64,000 nt of DNA from the NCBI GenBank assembly GCA_041389885.1, contig JAWKRB010000024.1, positions 73,722-137,721 on the forward strand, in the 5' to 3' direction. Positions 45,959-54,062 of this stretch are shown one piece after another. Origin of the DNA: JAWKRB01 sp041389885 (GTDB lineage Bacteria > Myxococcota_A > Polyangia > Polyangiales > Ga0077539). The position numbers were made by a program, and so were the translations under genes. The notes beneath the pieces are model-generated. The model had not been told where the DNA came from. It saw only the letters and a program-made list of their open reading frames with translations, and ran no database searches. Positions within the stretch are counted from its first letter, which is position 1. Each line of letters starts with the position of its first letter.

Positions 45959-46138
45959 GGGATCGTTCTCCAGGCGCCCTGCTGGAGGCGCGAGATCCAT
46001 GGAGCCCCGCGGAGCCCCGCGGAGCCCCGCGGAGCCCCGCGTAGCCCCGCGTAGCCCCGCGTAGCCCGGCGTAGCCCGGCGGTTGAAACCGCGGGGCGGA
46101 GGCTTCACGGGTCCTCGAACTGCTCTCCCAACGATCCC
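45959..46138. mobile_element. 180-bp MITE, GGGATCGTT family, 8-bp target duplication
   Basis: The element starts GGGATCGTT and ends AACGATCCC. ACTTCTGC flanks it directly (45951-45958 and 46139-46146). Its first 45 bases resemble those of the copies at 47.7 and 56.7 kb (the GAGATCC-TGGAGC stretch is shared). Inside is a 10-bp tandem repeat. Confidence 0.85.
46001..46080. repeat. 10-bp tandem repeat (GGAGCCCCGC type), eight copies
   Basis: Eight consecutive 10-bp units, first GGAGCCCCGC, then GTAGCCCCGC, then GTAGCCCGGC, lie within the 45959-46138 element. The gradual unit change suggests stepwise slippage. Confidence 0.9.
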
Positions 46139-46409
46139 ACTTCTGCGCCTTGGTCATCGGCTGCGACGCGGTCATGACGTGGGACTCCTGGCGGGGTGAA
46201 CACGCGAGGTCAGAAACCTGTCGACGTCCTCCCCCTGAACCTTCGCGATGCCACATCGGTACGTTTGTACGCAAGCTCCCTGGCGCGTCGAAGCCTCCCC
46301 GCACCCCGTCGCCCGCGCGCTTCATTTCTGCCTTGCCACCGCGCGTCGCATGGCGCCAACGTGCGTTTCTCTGCCACGCAGACTTTGGCAGAGACGGAGG
46401 GATACACCC

Positions 46410-47129
46410 ATGTCTGGCGACTACACCGACGAGATTCTCGAAGAGACCCCCATGCGGGTCACCCGTCTGCTCACCGGCCTCGCGCGGAGTTCCGTGATTC
46501 GCACGCACCTACATCGCGGGGGAATGCTCGATGTCGATGTCACCGAGGGGCGCGACCTGCTCTTTCGGTGCCTCGCGCCGCCGCCCTCTTCGGCCTCGGG
46601 CGACACCGCCGACGCCCGACGCCGCCGTGACGCCATCGCCGCCCTCGACGCCTGGGACGAGCCGAACTTCGCCCGCTACCGCGCCGCGCTGCGCCGCCAC
46701 CACCGCCCCTCGGGGGAGTACATCTTCGACGGTCTCAGCGCCGCGACGGGCGCCGCGGCGGTGCAGTCCGTCGCGACCTTTCTTCAGCGCCTCGACGCCG
46801 TCGAGGCGGGACGGGCCGCGGGGATCTCTCGCACCGACGGGCGCAAGGCCGCGCTGCTGCTGGCGGCCCGCGGCCTCACCGACGCCGAGCGCGGGCGTCT
46901 GCGGGGCCTCGTGGACGACGCCCTCGGCCCCGCCGAAGCGCTGCCCGCGCCCGACACCTCGGCGCACGACGCCCGACGCGAGGCGCTCTCGGCGCTGCGC
47001 GCGTGGTTCGACGAGTGGTCCGCCGTGGCGCGGGCGGAGGTGACGCGGCGGGACCATCTTATTCTCCTGGGCCTCGTGGCGCGTCGACGCCCCAAGAAGC
47101 CGGCGCCCGAGCCCATCCCCACGGCCTGA
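46410..47129 (+). CDS. Unknown helical protein
   Basis: The start MSGDYTDEILEETPMRVTRL gives a 239-residue, Ala/Arg/Leu-rich protein with no signal peptide or membrane segment. A second in-frame ATG at 46452 is possible. The C-terminus ends in a Pro/Lys-rich tail (RRRPKKPAPEPIPTA). There is good separation from the MITE cluster upstream. I do not recognise the family. Confidence 0.5.
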   Translation: MSGDYTDEILEETPMRVTRLLTGLARSSVIRTHLHRGGMLDVDVTEGRDLLFRCLAPPPSSASGDTADARRRRDAIAALDAWDEPNFARYRAALRRHHRPSGEYIFDGLSAATGAAAVQSVATFLQRLDAVEAGRAAGISRTDGRKAALLLAARGLTDAERGRLRGLVDDALGPAEALPAPDTSAHDARREALSALRAWFDEWSAVARAEVTRRDHLILLGLVARRRPKKPAPEPIPTA

Positions 47130-47149
47130 AGGGCTTGCGCCGCGGTCCT

Positions 47150-47321
47150 GAAGCTTCCGCCGCGGGCGTGAGTGCCTTCGTGTTCGTCTAGAATTCTCGC
47201 GAAACTCGCGAAGATCAGCCCCCACGCGCGCGACGTATCACCGCGCGTAGGGAGCCGCGAAAGCCCGTCCAGCAAGGCATTTTCACCGCGGCGAAGGCTT
47301 CAGGGCCGCGGCGGAAGCTTC
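47150..47321. repeat. Perfect 16-bp inverted repeat in an intergenic region
   Basis: GAAGCTTCCGCCGCGG at 47150-47165 is repeated as its complement at 47306-47321, with a further partial copy beside it. It lies between convergent genes and could be another small element or a bidirectional terminator. No frame inside is convincing. Confidence 0.45.
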
Positions 47322-47383
47322 GCGGTTCAGCCCAGGAGCTTCGCGACGGCGGCCTCGATCGCCTCCCCCGCGCCCGGTCCACG

Positions 47384-48769
47384 TCACAAGCGCCGCTCGT
47401 GGTTCACGTCGGCCCCCTCGACGCGCCACCGACCACCTCCAGCAGCCGCGCAAATCGCCGGGCGATCGTCGAGGTCGTCGGTCAAGAGCACGCGCTCGAC
47501 GCTGTAGACGCTGTCGAGCACCAGCGGCGAGTGCGTCGCGACCAGAAACTGCGTCTTCGGCGAGCTCGCGGAGCGCGCGGAGGAACACCCGCTGCCACGT
47601 CGGGTGCAGGTGCTGCTCGGGCTCGTCGATGAGGCAGAGGCCATGGCGAGCAACGCCATTTGCCCGGAGCTCAGTCGATCGACCGGGATCACCCGAGGCG
47701 TCGGCTCGCCCTGCGCGGCGCGCGCGCGCAGGTCATCGAGGGATCGTTCGCCATGCGCCCGCCGAGCTGCCGGAGATCTGTGGAGCGCAGCGCTCGTCAG
47801 GGCTCTCCGCGCTACCGCGCGCCCTCCCCACGTTGTGGGAGAGGGCTCTCCGGTCGGGGAGAACGCTTGGATAGACTGGCATGGGCGACAAGATCTCCGA
47901 ATTTGCGCCACGCTGAACAGCCCTCTCCCACAACGTGGGGGAGGGCGCGCGGTACGCGGAGGGGCCCACGAGGCGGCGCTGCGCTCCACGGATCTCGGGG
48001 CTCCAAGACGGCCCTCGCCGAACGATCCCTCATCGAGGGTGTTCACCACCCCTTGATCGCTCACGGGCAGCTCGCCGTCCCGCACCACGACGAGGCGGTC
48101 AGAGCCCAGCTCCGCGCTCCGGTAGATCACGTCCAACTGCCACTGTGATCCGACGAAGGACCCGTAGAAGCGGTTGAGGCGCTGAAAGACTCGCTCGCTC
48201 CCCAGGCGACCGTGGGCGTTCACCAGGCGACGCTGAAGCTCTGCGAGGCGACGCTCCTCGCGTGTCGATCTGCGTCCTCTGGGCCCCGAAACAGGTTCGC
48301 CGAGGTCCTCGGGCTCTCGTCGCGACGAGATGTACTCGACGTTGAACTCAGGGGGATGGAGCGCGGTCCGGAGGTCCTTTGTGAGAGGGCGAGCGAGGCT
48401 CTCGACGGACTGCGTGACCGTGGCCTCTCGCGCGAACGCCTCCATCATCTTCGTGAGTTCGCGGCGATCGACGTGCCAGGTGTTGGCCGTGCCCAGCGAC
48501 CAGTGAGAGGCGATCTCAAAGTCTCTGGCTCCCTGCCGCACGAGCTCCGAGGGCGCGGCGAGGTCTCTTGGGAGCAGGTCGATGCGCCTCAGCGTCATGA
48601 GCACCGCCTCGAGCACGGTGGTCTTGCCGCAGCCGTTGGCCCCCGCGAGCACCAGCATCCCGCCGCCCTGCTCGTCGGTCTCGGGGAGCTCGAGCTCCAG
48701 GTGATCGATCCCGCGAAGGTTCTCGATCCTCAGCGAGCGGAGCCGCTCTGGTCGTGCCGCCTGGTCCAT
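47384..48769 (-). CDS. AAA ATPase (OLD/RecF-like) carrying an in-frame MITE and a frame-shifted Walker B
   Basis: The start MDQAARPERLRSLRIENLRG leads to Walker A LVLAGANGCGKTTVLEAVLM. A span of 297 bp (99 codons) then derives from a MITE and its target duplication. The signature RLSSGQMALLAMA follows. Walker B (GLCLIDEPEQHLHPTWQRVF) is present only in another frame between about 47550 and 47640, after which KTQFLVATHSPLVLDSVYSV (switch His) returns to the main frame. So one in-frame insertion and two compensating indels are seen. Without Walker B it could not hydrolyse ATP; sequence error is possible. It faces the radical SAM gene's 3' side, with 61 bases between them. Role unknown, perhaps defence or DNA repair. 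Confidence 0.7.
   Translation of the reverse strand: MDQAARPERLRSLRIENLRGIDHLELELPETDEQGGGMLVLAGANGCGKTTVLEAVLMTLRRIDLLPRDLAAPSELVRQGARDFEIASHWSLGTANTWHVDRRELTKMMEAFAREATVTQSVESLARPLTKDLRTALHPPEFNVEYISSRREPEDLGEPVSGPRGRRSTREERRLAELQRRLVNAHGRLGSERVFQRLNRFYGSFVGSQWQLDVIYRSAELGSDRLVVVRDGELPVSDQGVVNTLDEGSFGEGRLGAPRSVERSAASWAPPRTARPPPRCGRGLFSVAQIRRSCRPCQSIQAFSPTGEPSPTTWGGRAVARRALTSAALHRSPAARRAHGERSLDDLRARAAQGEPTPRVIPVDRLSSGQMALLAMASASSTSPSSTCTRRGSGCSSARSASSPKTQFLVATHSPLVLDSVYSVERVLLTDDLDDRPAICAAAGGGRWRVEGADVNHERRL
47741..48029. mobile_element. 289-bp MITE, GGGATCGTT family, inserted in frame in the ATPase gene
   Basis: The ends GGATCGTTCGCCATGCGCCC and its counterpart CTCGCCGAACGATCCC match the other copies. 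TCATCGAG lies directly on both sides (47733-47740 and 48030-48037). The centre has a second pair of long inverted repeats around ACGTTGTGGGAGAGGGC and its mirror. Element plus one target copy is 297 bp, a multiple of three, and the strand read as protein has no stop. Confidence 0.85.
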
Positions 48770-48830
48770 GTCTGCCCTCTCGTTCACCTTGGCAGGCCAG
48801 CAAGGCAAGGGTCGCGCAAGAGCGCGAGCC

Positions 48831-50741
48831 TCAGCGCCGCAGCGCGTAGAGCGCGCGCGGCGACACGGGCTGAAACTCGTCGAGGCCGAAGAGCTGCTGG
48901 TACACCGCGTAGTGCTCGCCCGGGCAGATCGGCGCGAGGGCGCAGCGGTCGACGTGGGGGCAGGGCACCGTGGTCACCGCGAAGGCGTCCGCGGCGGTGG
49001 CCGCGCCCCCCGAGTCGTGCACGAAGCGCTCGGCCGCGCGGTACTCCGTGCCGGGGAGCATCGGGCGCCGGTCTCCGTCGCCCGAGCCGAAGACCGGGAG
49101 CTTGCGCTTCTGCTCCTCGCGCGCGAGCAGGCAGGGGTGCTGCACCGCGAGGCCCAGGAGGTTCATCGCCCAGCGCTTGTCGTCGGTGCGCACGAAGCGG
49201 CCGAGGTCGTCGAGGAAGGTCCGCACGATGTCGCCCTCGCGCACGGCCGACTCGGCGTAGGGGTCTCGCGTGGTCTGCCGCATGGGGTACGGGACGTGCG
49301 GGTGCAGGTCGAGGTCGAGGCCGCGCACGAAGGCCGCGAGCGCCGAGAGCTCGCCGACGTTGTGCGTGACCACCACGGTCGACGCGTGCAGCCGCACGTT
49401 GGGGTTCGCCCGCGACACCTCGAGGAGCGCGTCGAACGCACGCCGCGCCTCGAGGTACGAGCCCGGCGCGCCCGTGACCCGGTCGTGCGTCGCCGCGGTC
49501 ACGCCGTAGAGGGGCACCGTGATCGTGAGCTCCGCGGGCGCGCGTCGGAGGAACTCCGCGCGAAACGCGTCGTCGGCGAGACGTCGGCACGAGCTGTACA
49601 CCGTGAGCCGGCGAAACCCGTGCTCGCGCACCGCGCTCACCACGTCGAGCACGCGCGAGAAGGTGAGCGGGTCGATGCCGTTGAGCCGCACCTCCTCGAC
49701 GCCCTGCTCCCGCGCGCTGCGGAGCTGAAAGCGGATGTTCGCGAGCTCGTCGGCGCCGCCGTCGGAGGGCTTCACGTACGACTTCACCGAGCAGAACGCG
49801 CAGGCCTGGTGGCAGTCGGAGTCGATCGCGAGGTTGAGCGCCGGAGGCACCGCGCGCTGCGTCTCGCCGGGGGCGGCGGTGCCCGACCACGCGGTGGAGG
49901 GCGGAGGGCGGTCGGCGGGGTGGTTCAGCGCGCGGAGCTCCTCGGCGCGGGTGGGCACGGTGACCGCGAGAGACTCTGCGCCCTTGAGCCGCAGGAGCGT
50001 GAGCAGCCACGAGGCGAGGGAGGTCGCGCCGAGGGACATCCCGTCGAGCTCGCCCGTGACGCCCATGAGGTCGAGGGAGAGGGCCGTGCCCACGCGCCCG
50101 AAGCCCTCGCGGCCGCCCACGCTGAGGCGGAGCCGGTGGGTCTCGACGCCGCGCTCGAACTCCAGCACGAGGCTGCCGAAATCGACGCTCTGACGGCGCC
50201 CGACGGGGGGGAGGTAGATCGCGCGCAGGGAGCACCCCGCCACCGCCGCGCCGCCGACGGTCACCTCGGGCGCGAGAAACTCCGCGACGCCCGGAGGATC
50301 GAAGTACAGCGACGGCCGCGCCTCGGGCAGCGGGTCGGCGTCGTCGTCTGCACCACTCGGGAGCAGCTTTCGCTGCGCGCGGAGGCTGTCGCCGAGGAGC
50401 TTGCGGTCCTCGGCGGTGGGCGTGGCGTGCATGGCGAGGTGGGGAAAGAGCACGGCGAGGGGCAGCGCGCCGCGCTCGAGGGCCGCGCCCAGCGCGCGGG
50501 TCGCGTCGGCGGCCTCGGCGTCGGAGCAGCCCTCGAAGTCTTTGTAATACACGCTCCCCGCGCGGGTCTGGAGTAAGCCCTGCTCGCCGCGAGAGCCCAC
50601 GATGCAGCGCACCGACGCGCCGTCGTCGCGGGTGAGCTTGAGGTGGAGCGTGCCGCGCAGCCCCCCCGCGACGTGCGCGACGCGCCACGCGCCGATGCGA
50701 GGGCCTTCGGTGAGCAGGGCGAGGTGCGAGGCGTCGTTCAT
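48831..50741 (-). CDS. Radical SAM enzyme with C-terminal extra Fe-S site
   Basis: The 636-residue protein has about 300 residues of N-terminal sequence I cannot assign. Then comes a radical SAM core with IDSDCHQACAFCSVKSYVKP (CxxxCxxC for the SAM-binding 4Fe-4S cluster), VRLNGIDPL and TVVVTHNVGEL as barrel strands. A Cys cluster near the end (TTVPCPHVDRCALAPICPGE) resembles a twitch/SPASM-type auxiliary cluster. It is divergent from arsM, with 139 bp between. The reaction is unknown; a link to arsenic chemistry is possible because of the location but not shown. Confidence 0.8.
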   Translation of the reverse strand: MNDASHLALLTEGPRIGAWRVAHVAGGLRGTLHLKLTRDDGASVRCIVGSRGEQGLLQTRAGSVYYKDFEGCSDAEAADATRALGAALERGALPLAVLFPHLAMHATPTAEDRKLLGDSLRAQRKLLPSGADDDADPLPEARPSLYFDPPGVAEFLAPEVTVGGAAVAGCSLRAIYLPPVGRRQSVDFGSLVLEFERGVETHRLRLSVGGREGFGRVGTALSLDLMGVTGELDGMSLGATSLASWLLTLLRLKGAESLAVTVPTRAEELRALNHPADRPPPSTAWSGTAAPGETQRAVPPALNLAIDSDCHQACAFCSVKSYVKPSDGGADELANIRFQLRSAREQGVEEVRLNGIDPLTFSRVLDVVSAVREHGFRRLTVYSSCRRLADDAFRAEFLRRAPAELTITVPLYGVTAATHDRVTGAPGSYLEARRAFDALLEVSRANPNVRLHASTVVVTHNVGELSALAAFVRGLDLDLHPHVPYPMRQTTRDPYAESAVREGDIVRTFLDDLGRFVRTDDKRWAMNLLGLAVQHPCLLAREEQKRKLPVFGSGDGDRRPMLPGTEYRAAERFVHDSGGAATAADAFAVTTVPCPHVDRCALAPICPGEHYAVYQQLFGLDEFQPVSPRALYALRR

Positions 50742-50880
50742 GGGCGGACGCGGAGCGTATCACCCGCGCCCGCGAAGGCTCAGGGCTCGCGCGCGAGCAC
50801 CGTCGCGGGGGCGTGAGGTGGGTCCGATTTTCTGCGTCCATCGCCGCGGGTCGGCGTCTGTGGTTAGAGAGGTGATCGAG

Positions 50881-51696
50881 ATGACGACGAGCGCAGACGA
50901 GATTCGAGCGAACGTGAGGGCGCACTACGGGCAGGTCGCGAAGGCCCCCATCACGGGCTGCGGCCCCGCGGGGTGCTGCGGACCGAACCCCGAGGCGTCG
51001 CTGGCGCTGGGGTACTCCGCCGAGGAGCTCGCGGCGGTGCCCGAGGGCGCCAACCTCGGCCTCGGCTGCGGAAACCCCCAGGCGATCGCGGCGCTGCGAC
51101 CCGGCGAGACCGTGCTGGACCTGGGCTCGGGCGCGGGCTTCGACGCGCTCCTCGCCGCGCGGCAGGTGGGCCCCACGGGGCGGGTGATCGGCGTCGACAT
51201 GACCCCGACGATGATCGAGAAGGCGCGGGCCCACGCCGCGAGTGTTCAGGCCGAGGGGGTGGAGTTTCGCCTCGGCGAGATCGAGCACCTGCCCGTGGAG
51301 GACGGGACGGTCGACGTGATCCTGTCGAACTGCGTGCTGAACCTCGTGCCCGACAAGGCCCGGGCGTTTCGCGAGGCCTTCAGGGTGCTCAAGCCCGGCG
51401 GGCGCCTCGCGATCTCCGACGTGGTGCTCACCCAGGCGCTGCCCGAGGACATGCGCGCGCAGGTCGACCTGCTCACGGGGTGCATCTCCGGCGCGGCGAT
51501 GCGCGCGGAGCTCGAGTCTCACCTCGCCGCCGCGGGCTTCACCGACGTGCGCGTCGAGCCCAGGCCCGAGAGCCGCGCGTTCATTCGCGAGTGGTTCCCA
51601 GGGACCGGCGCGGAGGACTACGTGACCTCGGCGGTGATCGAGGCGCGCCGCCCCGCCGCGGCCTCGGCGTGTTGCCCTCCGGGCTGCTGCGGCTGA
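50881..51696 (+). CDS. arsM: Arsenite S-adenosylmethionine methyltransferase
   Basis: The 271-residue protein begins MTTSADEIRANVRAHYGQVA and has the ArsM-type GCGPAGCCGP cysteines early. LDLGSGAGFDALLAARQVG is SAM motif I, VIGVDMTPTMIEKARAHA motif II, and VDVILSNCVLNLVPDKARAF carries the conserved Cys of the As(III) site. It ends in a Cys-rich tail (ACCPPGCCG). It would methylate As(III) to volatile or exportable methylarsenicals. A longer upstream frame exists but the ArsM alignment begins here. A sigma-factor gene follows 4 bases after the stop. Confidence 0.9.
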   Translation: MTTSADEIRANVRAHYGQVAKAPITGCGPAGCCGPNPEASLALGYSAEELAAVPEGANLGLGCGNPQAIAALRPGETVLDLGSGAGFDALLAARQVGPTGRVIGVDMTPTMIEKARAHAASVQAEGVEFRLGEIEHLPVEDGTVDVILSNCVLNLVPDKARAFREAFRVLKPGGRLAISDVVLTQALPEDMRAQVDLLTGCISGAAMRAELESHLAAAGFTDVRVEPRPESRAFIREWFPGTGAEDYVTSAVIEARRPAAASACCPPGCCG

Positions 51697-51700
51697 GCGC

Positions 51701-52270
51701 GTGCGACCGCCCGAGCAGGTGCGCGACTGGGGAGCGCTGTCGGCGACGCTGCGTCCCTTCATCGCGCGGCGCGTGTCCTCGCCGGGGGACGCCGACGACG
51801 TGCTGCAAGACACCCTCCTGCGGCTCCACCGCAGCGCGGGCGACCTGCGCGACGAGGATCGCTTCGGCCCGTGGGCCTACCGCGTCGCCCGCAGCGCCAT
51901 CGCGGACCACCACCGCGCGCGCGGGCGACACCCCCTCGCCGCGGGCGAGGCCCCCGAGGAGCCCGACACGCCCGAGGAGGCGCGGGTCTTCAACTGCGCC
52001 ATCGAGCAGCACCTGGGACTGTTGGTCGAGATGCTCCCCGAGCCCTACCGCGACGCCGTGCGGGCGACGGAGATCGAAGGGGTCAGTCAGACCGATCTCG
52101 CTGCGCGACAAGGGGTCTCGCTCTCGACGGTGAAGTCCCGGGTGCAGCGCGGGCGGGCGCGGCTGCGCGAGATGGTGGAGACGCTCTGCGAGGTCGAGCT
52201 CGACGCGCGGGGACGGCTCCTGCGCTGCGACCACCGACCGGGCTCGCCGTGCTGCGCCCGCCACGGATGA
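51701..52270 (+). CDS. sigZ: SigZ-type ECF RNA polymerase sigma factor
   Basis: The GTG start lies four bases past arsM. The 189-residue protein has sigma region 2 (LRPFIARRVSSPGDADDVLQ, DTLLRLHRSA, RFGPWAYRVARSAIADHHRA) and region 4 (MLPEPYRDAVRATEIEGVSQ, TDLAARQGVSLSTVKSRVQR). It ends LRCDHRPGSPCCARHG, with three Cys in the last 16 residues. SigZ-like factors are known beside arsenic genes. No anti-sigma factor gene follows, so the Cys tail itself could sense metalloid. This last point is inference. Confidence 0.85.
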   Translation: MRPPEQVRDWGALSATLRPFIARRVSSPGDADDVLQDTLLRLHRSAGDLRDEDRFGPWAYRVARSAIADHHRARGRHPLAAGEAPEEPDTPEEARVFNCAIEQHLGLLVEMLPEPYRDAVRATEIEGVSQTDLAARQGVSLSTVKSRVQRGRARLREMVETLCEVELDARGRLLRCDHRPGSPCCARHG

Positions 52271-52343
52271 GCTGGACGCCGCGCCGTCGCCCCTCGCGCG
52301 CGGAGGGTTCGTTCGGGCGGGATCGCGTGATAGACCCCGACGG

Positions 52344-54062
52344 GTGAACCTCCCGCACAAGGCGCGTTGGCCGTCATGGCTGCTCGTGGTGACGCTGCTC
52401 CTCGCGGGTTTCTCGGCGCTCGCGCAGCCGCTCCCCCAGGACGCGACGCTCGACGCGACGCTCGACGCCGCCCAGGACGCGACCCGCGACGCGCTGCCCC
52501 ACACCGACCTCCCGCCGCGCACGGAGGACACCGCCCCGCCCCCCGCCCGCCTCGACGCGGGGACGCCCCCCCGCGTCGTGATCGCCCCGCGGGACGTGAT
52601 CACCCACGACGTGATCGCCCACGACGTGATCGCCCACGACGTGATCGCCCCGCGGGACGTGATCGCCCACGACGTGAACGCCCACGACGTGAACGCCCAC
52701 GACGCGGGGGTGCAGGGCGCGCACACGACGCAGACCGACCGTCCGCGGAGCACGGGCTCCCTCGCGCGGGTCACGCTGGGGCTCTTCGCGATCCTCGCGC
52801 TGGTGGTCCTCGGGGCGCAGCCCGCGGTGCGCGCGCTGGAGCGCCGCGCGGGGCTCGCGATGCTCACCGGGAGCGGCGTGCCCTTCCTCGCCCTGGGCTT
52901 CGTCGCGAGGCACCCCGCGGTGGGGATCCTCGACGACCAGACCCTCGCCGACATGCGCCCCTTCCTCGAGTTCGGCCTCGCGTGGATCGGCTTTCGCGTC
53001 GGCACCGAATTCAACGTGCGGCACATCGACGAGTGGCCGCCGGGCACCGCGCGGCTGATGTTCATCGAGAGCGCCTGCGCGTTCCTCGGCGTCGCGGTGG
53101 GCACCGGGCTGCTGCTGCGCCTGGGGTGGGGCGACCCCCACTGGGTGCGCAACGCGCTGATCCTCGGCGCCTGCGCGGCGGTGAGCGCGCCCAGCGGCGT
53201 GCGGGCCCTCGCGCACGCCGGGCTCATCGCCCCCGAGGCGGCGCGGGGGATGCGCCGCGTGGCCTCCCTCGACGATGTCATGGCCCTGCTGGTGCTCGCC
53301 CTCGTGACCAGCACGTTTCGCCCGCTCACCAGCGCGTTCTGGACCCTCCCGCCGGTGGGCTGGCTCTTTCTCCAGATCGGCATGGGGGTGGTCCTGGGCG
53401 GGCTGACGGTGGCGGCGCTGCGCATCGCGGCGAACCCCAACGAGGAGTTTGCGATGACCCTCGGCGCGGTCGCCTTCACCGCGGGCCTGGGCACCGCCGT
53501 CGGCTTCTCGCCCCTGGTGGTCGCGTGCCTCGCGGGGGTGGTGGTCGAGAACCTCCAGGTCTCCGCGCAGACGGCGCGGTCGATCACGTCGGCGTCGCGC
53601 CGCCGGGAGATCGAGCGCACGGTGTACCTCGCGTTCTTCGTCGTGGTCGGCGCGATGTGGGAGCCGCGGGTGGGCGACGGCTGGCTGCTGCTCCCGATCT
53701 ACGTCTTCGCCCGCATCGCCGGAAAGCTCCTGGGCGTGCGCGCGGCGCACATGGAGCTGGTCCGGGCCACGCCAGGGGCCAGCCTCGCGCAGACCGACGT
53801 GCGGGTGACCTGGGTGGCGCTGCTCCCCTCGAGCGCGGTCTCCATCGCCCTCGTGGTGAGCGCCCAGGCGAGCTACCCCACGCTGCTGCGCGGCTCGCTC
53901 CAGACCGTGGTCATCGCCGGCGCGCTGGCCTCGGAGCTGCTGTTTCGAGCCGGGGCCTGGGTGCTCGGCGGGAGGGTCAACGGCGACGACTCCGACCTCG
54001 GCGCCCTCGCCCTCACCCACGAGACGAGCGACGAGGCGCGCGAGCGCGAGGTGCCCCAATGA
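52344..54062 (+). CDS. Cation/proton antiporter (CPA2-like) with signal peptide and Asp-rich N-terminus
   Basis: The GTG start is followed by a hydrophobic segment (SWLLVVTLLLAGFSALAQPL) resembling a signal peptide, then about 100 residues rich in Asp, Pro, Ala and Thr with tandem DVIAHDVIA-type repeats. About a dozen membrane spans follow: LARVTLGLFAILALVVLGAQ, FLEFGLAWIGFRVGTEF, LMFIESACAFLGVAVG, ILGACAAVSAPSGVRALAH and more. The layout suits a Na+/H+ or K+/H+ exchanger of the Kef/NhaP kind. It ends in an ATGA overlap with a second antiporter. The N-terminal extension is unusual for the family. Confidence 0.75.
   Translation: MNLPHKARWPSWLLVVTLLLAGFSALAQPLPQDATLDATLDAAQDATRDALPHTDLPPRTEDTAPPPARLDAGTPPRVVIAPRDVITHDVIAHDVIAHDVIAPRDVIAHDVNAHDVNAHDAGVQGAHTTQTDRPRSTGSLARVTLGLFAILALVVLGAQPAVRALERRAGLAMLTGSGVPFLALGFVARHPAVGILDDQTLADMRPFLEFGLAWIGFRVGTEFNVRHIDEWPPGTARLMFIESACAFLGVAVGTGLLLRLGWGDPHWVRNALILGACAAVSAPSGVRALAHAGLIAPEAARGMRRVASLDDVMALLVLALVTSTFRPLTSAFWTLPPVGWLFLQIGMGVVLGGLTVAALRIAANPNEEFAMTLGAVAFTAGLGTAVGFSPLVVACLAGVVVENLQVSAQTARSITSASRRREIERTVYLAFFVVVGAMWEPRVGDGWLLLPIYVFARIAGKLLGVRAAHMELVRATPGASLAQTDVRVTWVALLPSSAVSIALVVSAQASYPTLLRGSLQTVVIAGALASELLFRAGAWVLGGRVNGDDSDLGALALTHETSDEAREREVPQ
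52577..52702 (+). repeat. 15/21-bp tandem repeats coding DVIAH/DVIAPR linker
   Basis: Units of 15 bp (GTGATCGCCCACGAC) alternate with 21-bp ones carrying CCGCGG, in about eight copies, giving DVIAHDVIAHDV and then DVNAHDVNAHDA. The stretch is in frame within the antiporter gene and probably variable. Confidence 0.85.

Larger units (their letters stand above)
45877..46175 (-). pseudogene. Small (36-residue) gene interrupted by a MITE
   Basis: A ribosome-binding site AGGAG lies about 9 bases before the ATG at 46175. The N-terminal part reads MTASQPMTKAQK; beyond the inserted element the frame continues FCDEHVAMFVDGDLDVPPLV and ends ARRR. Removing the 180-bp element and one 8-bp repeat leaves exactly 37 codons including the stop. 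Function unknown. It is a rare case in which the pre-insertion reading frame can be restored with no guesswork. Confidence 0.6.
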
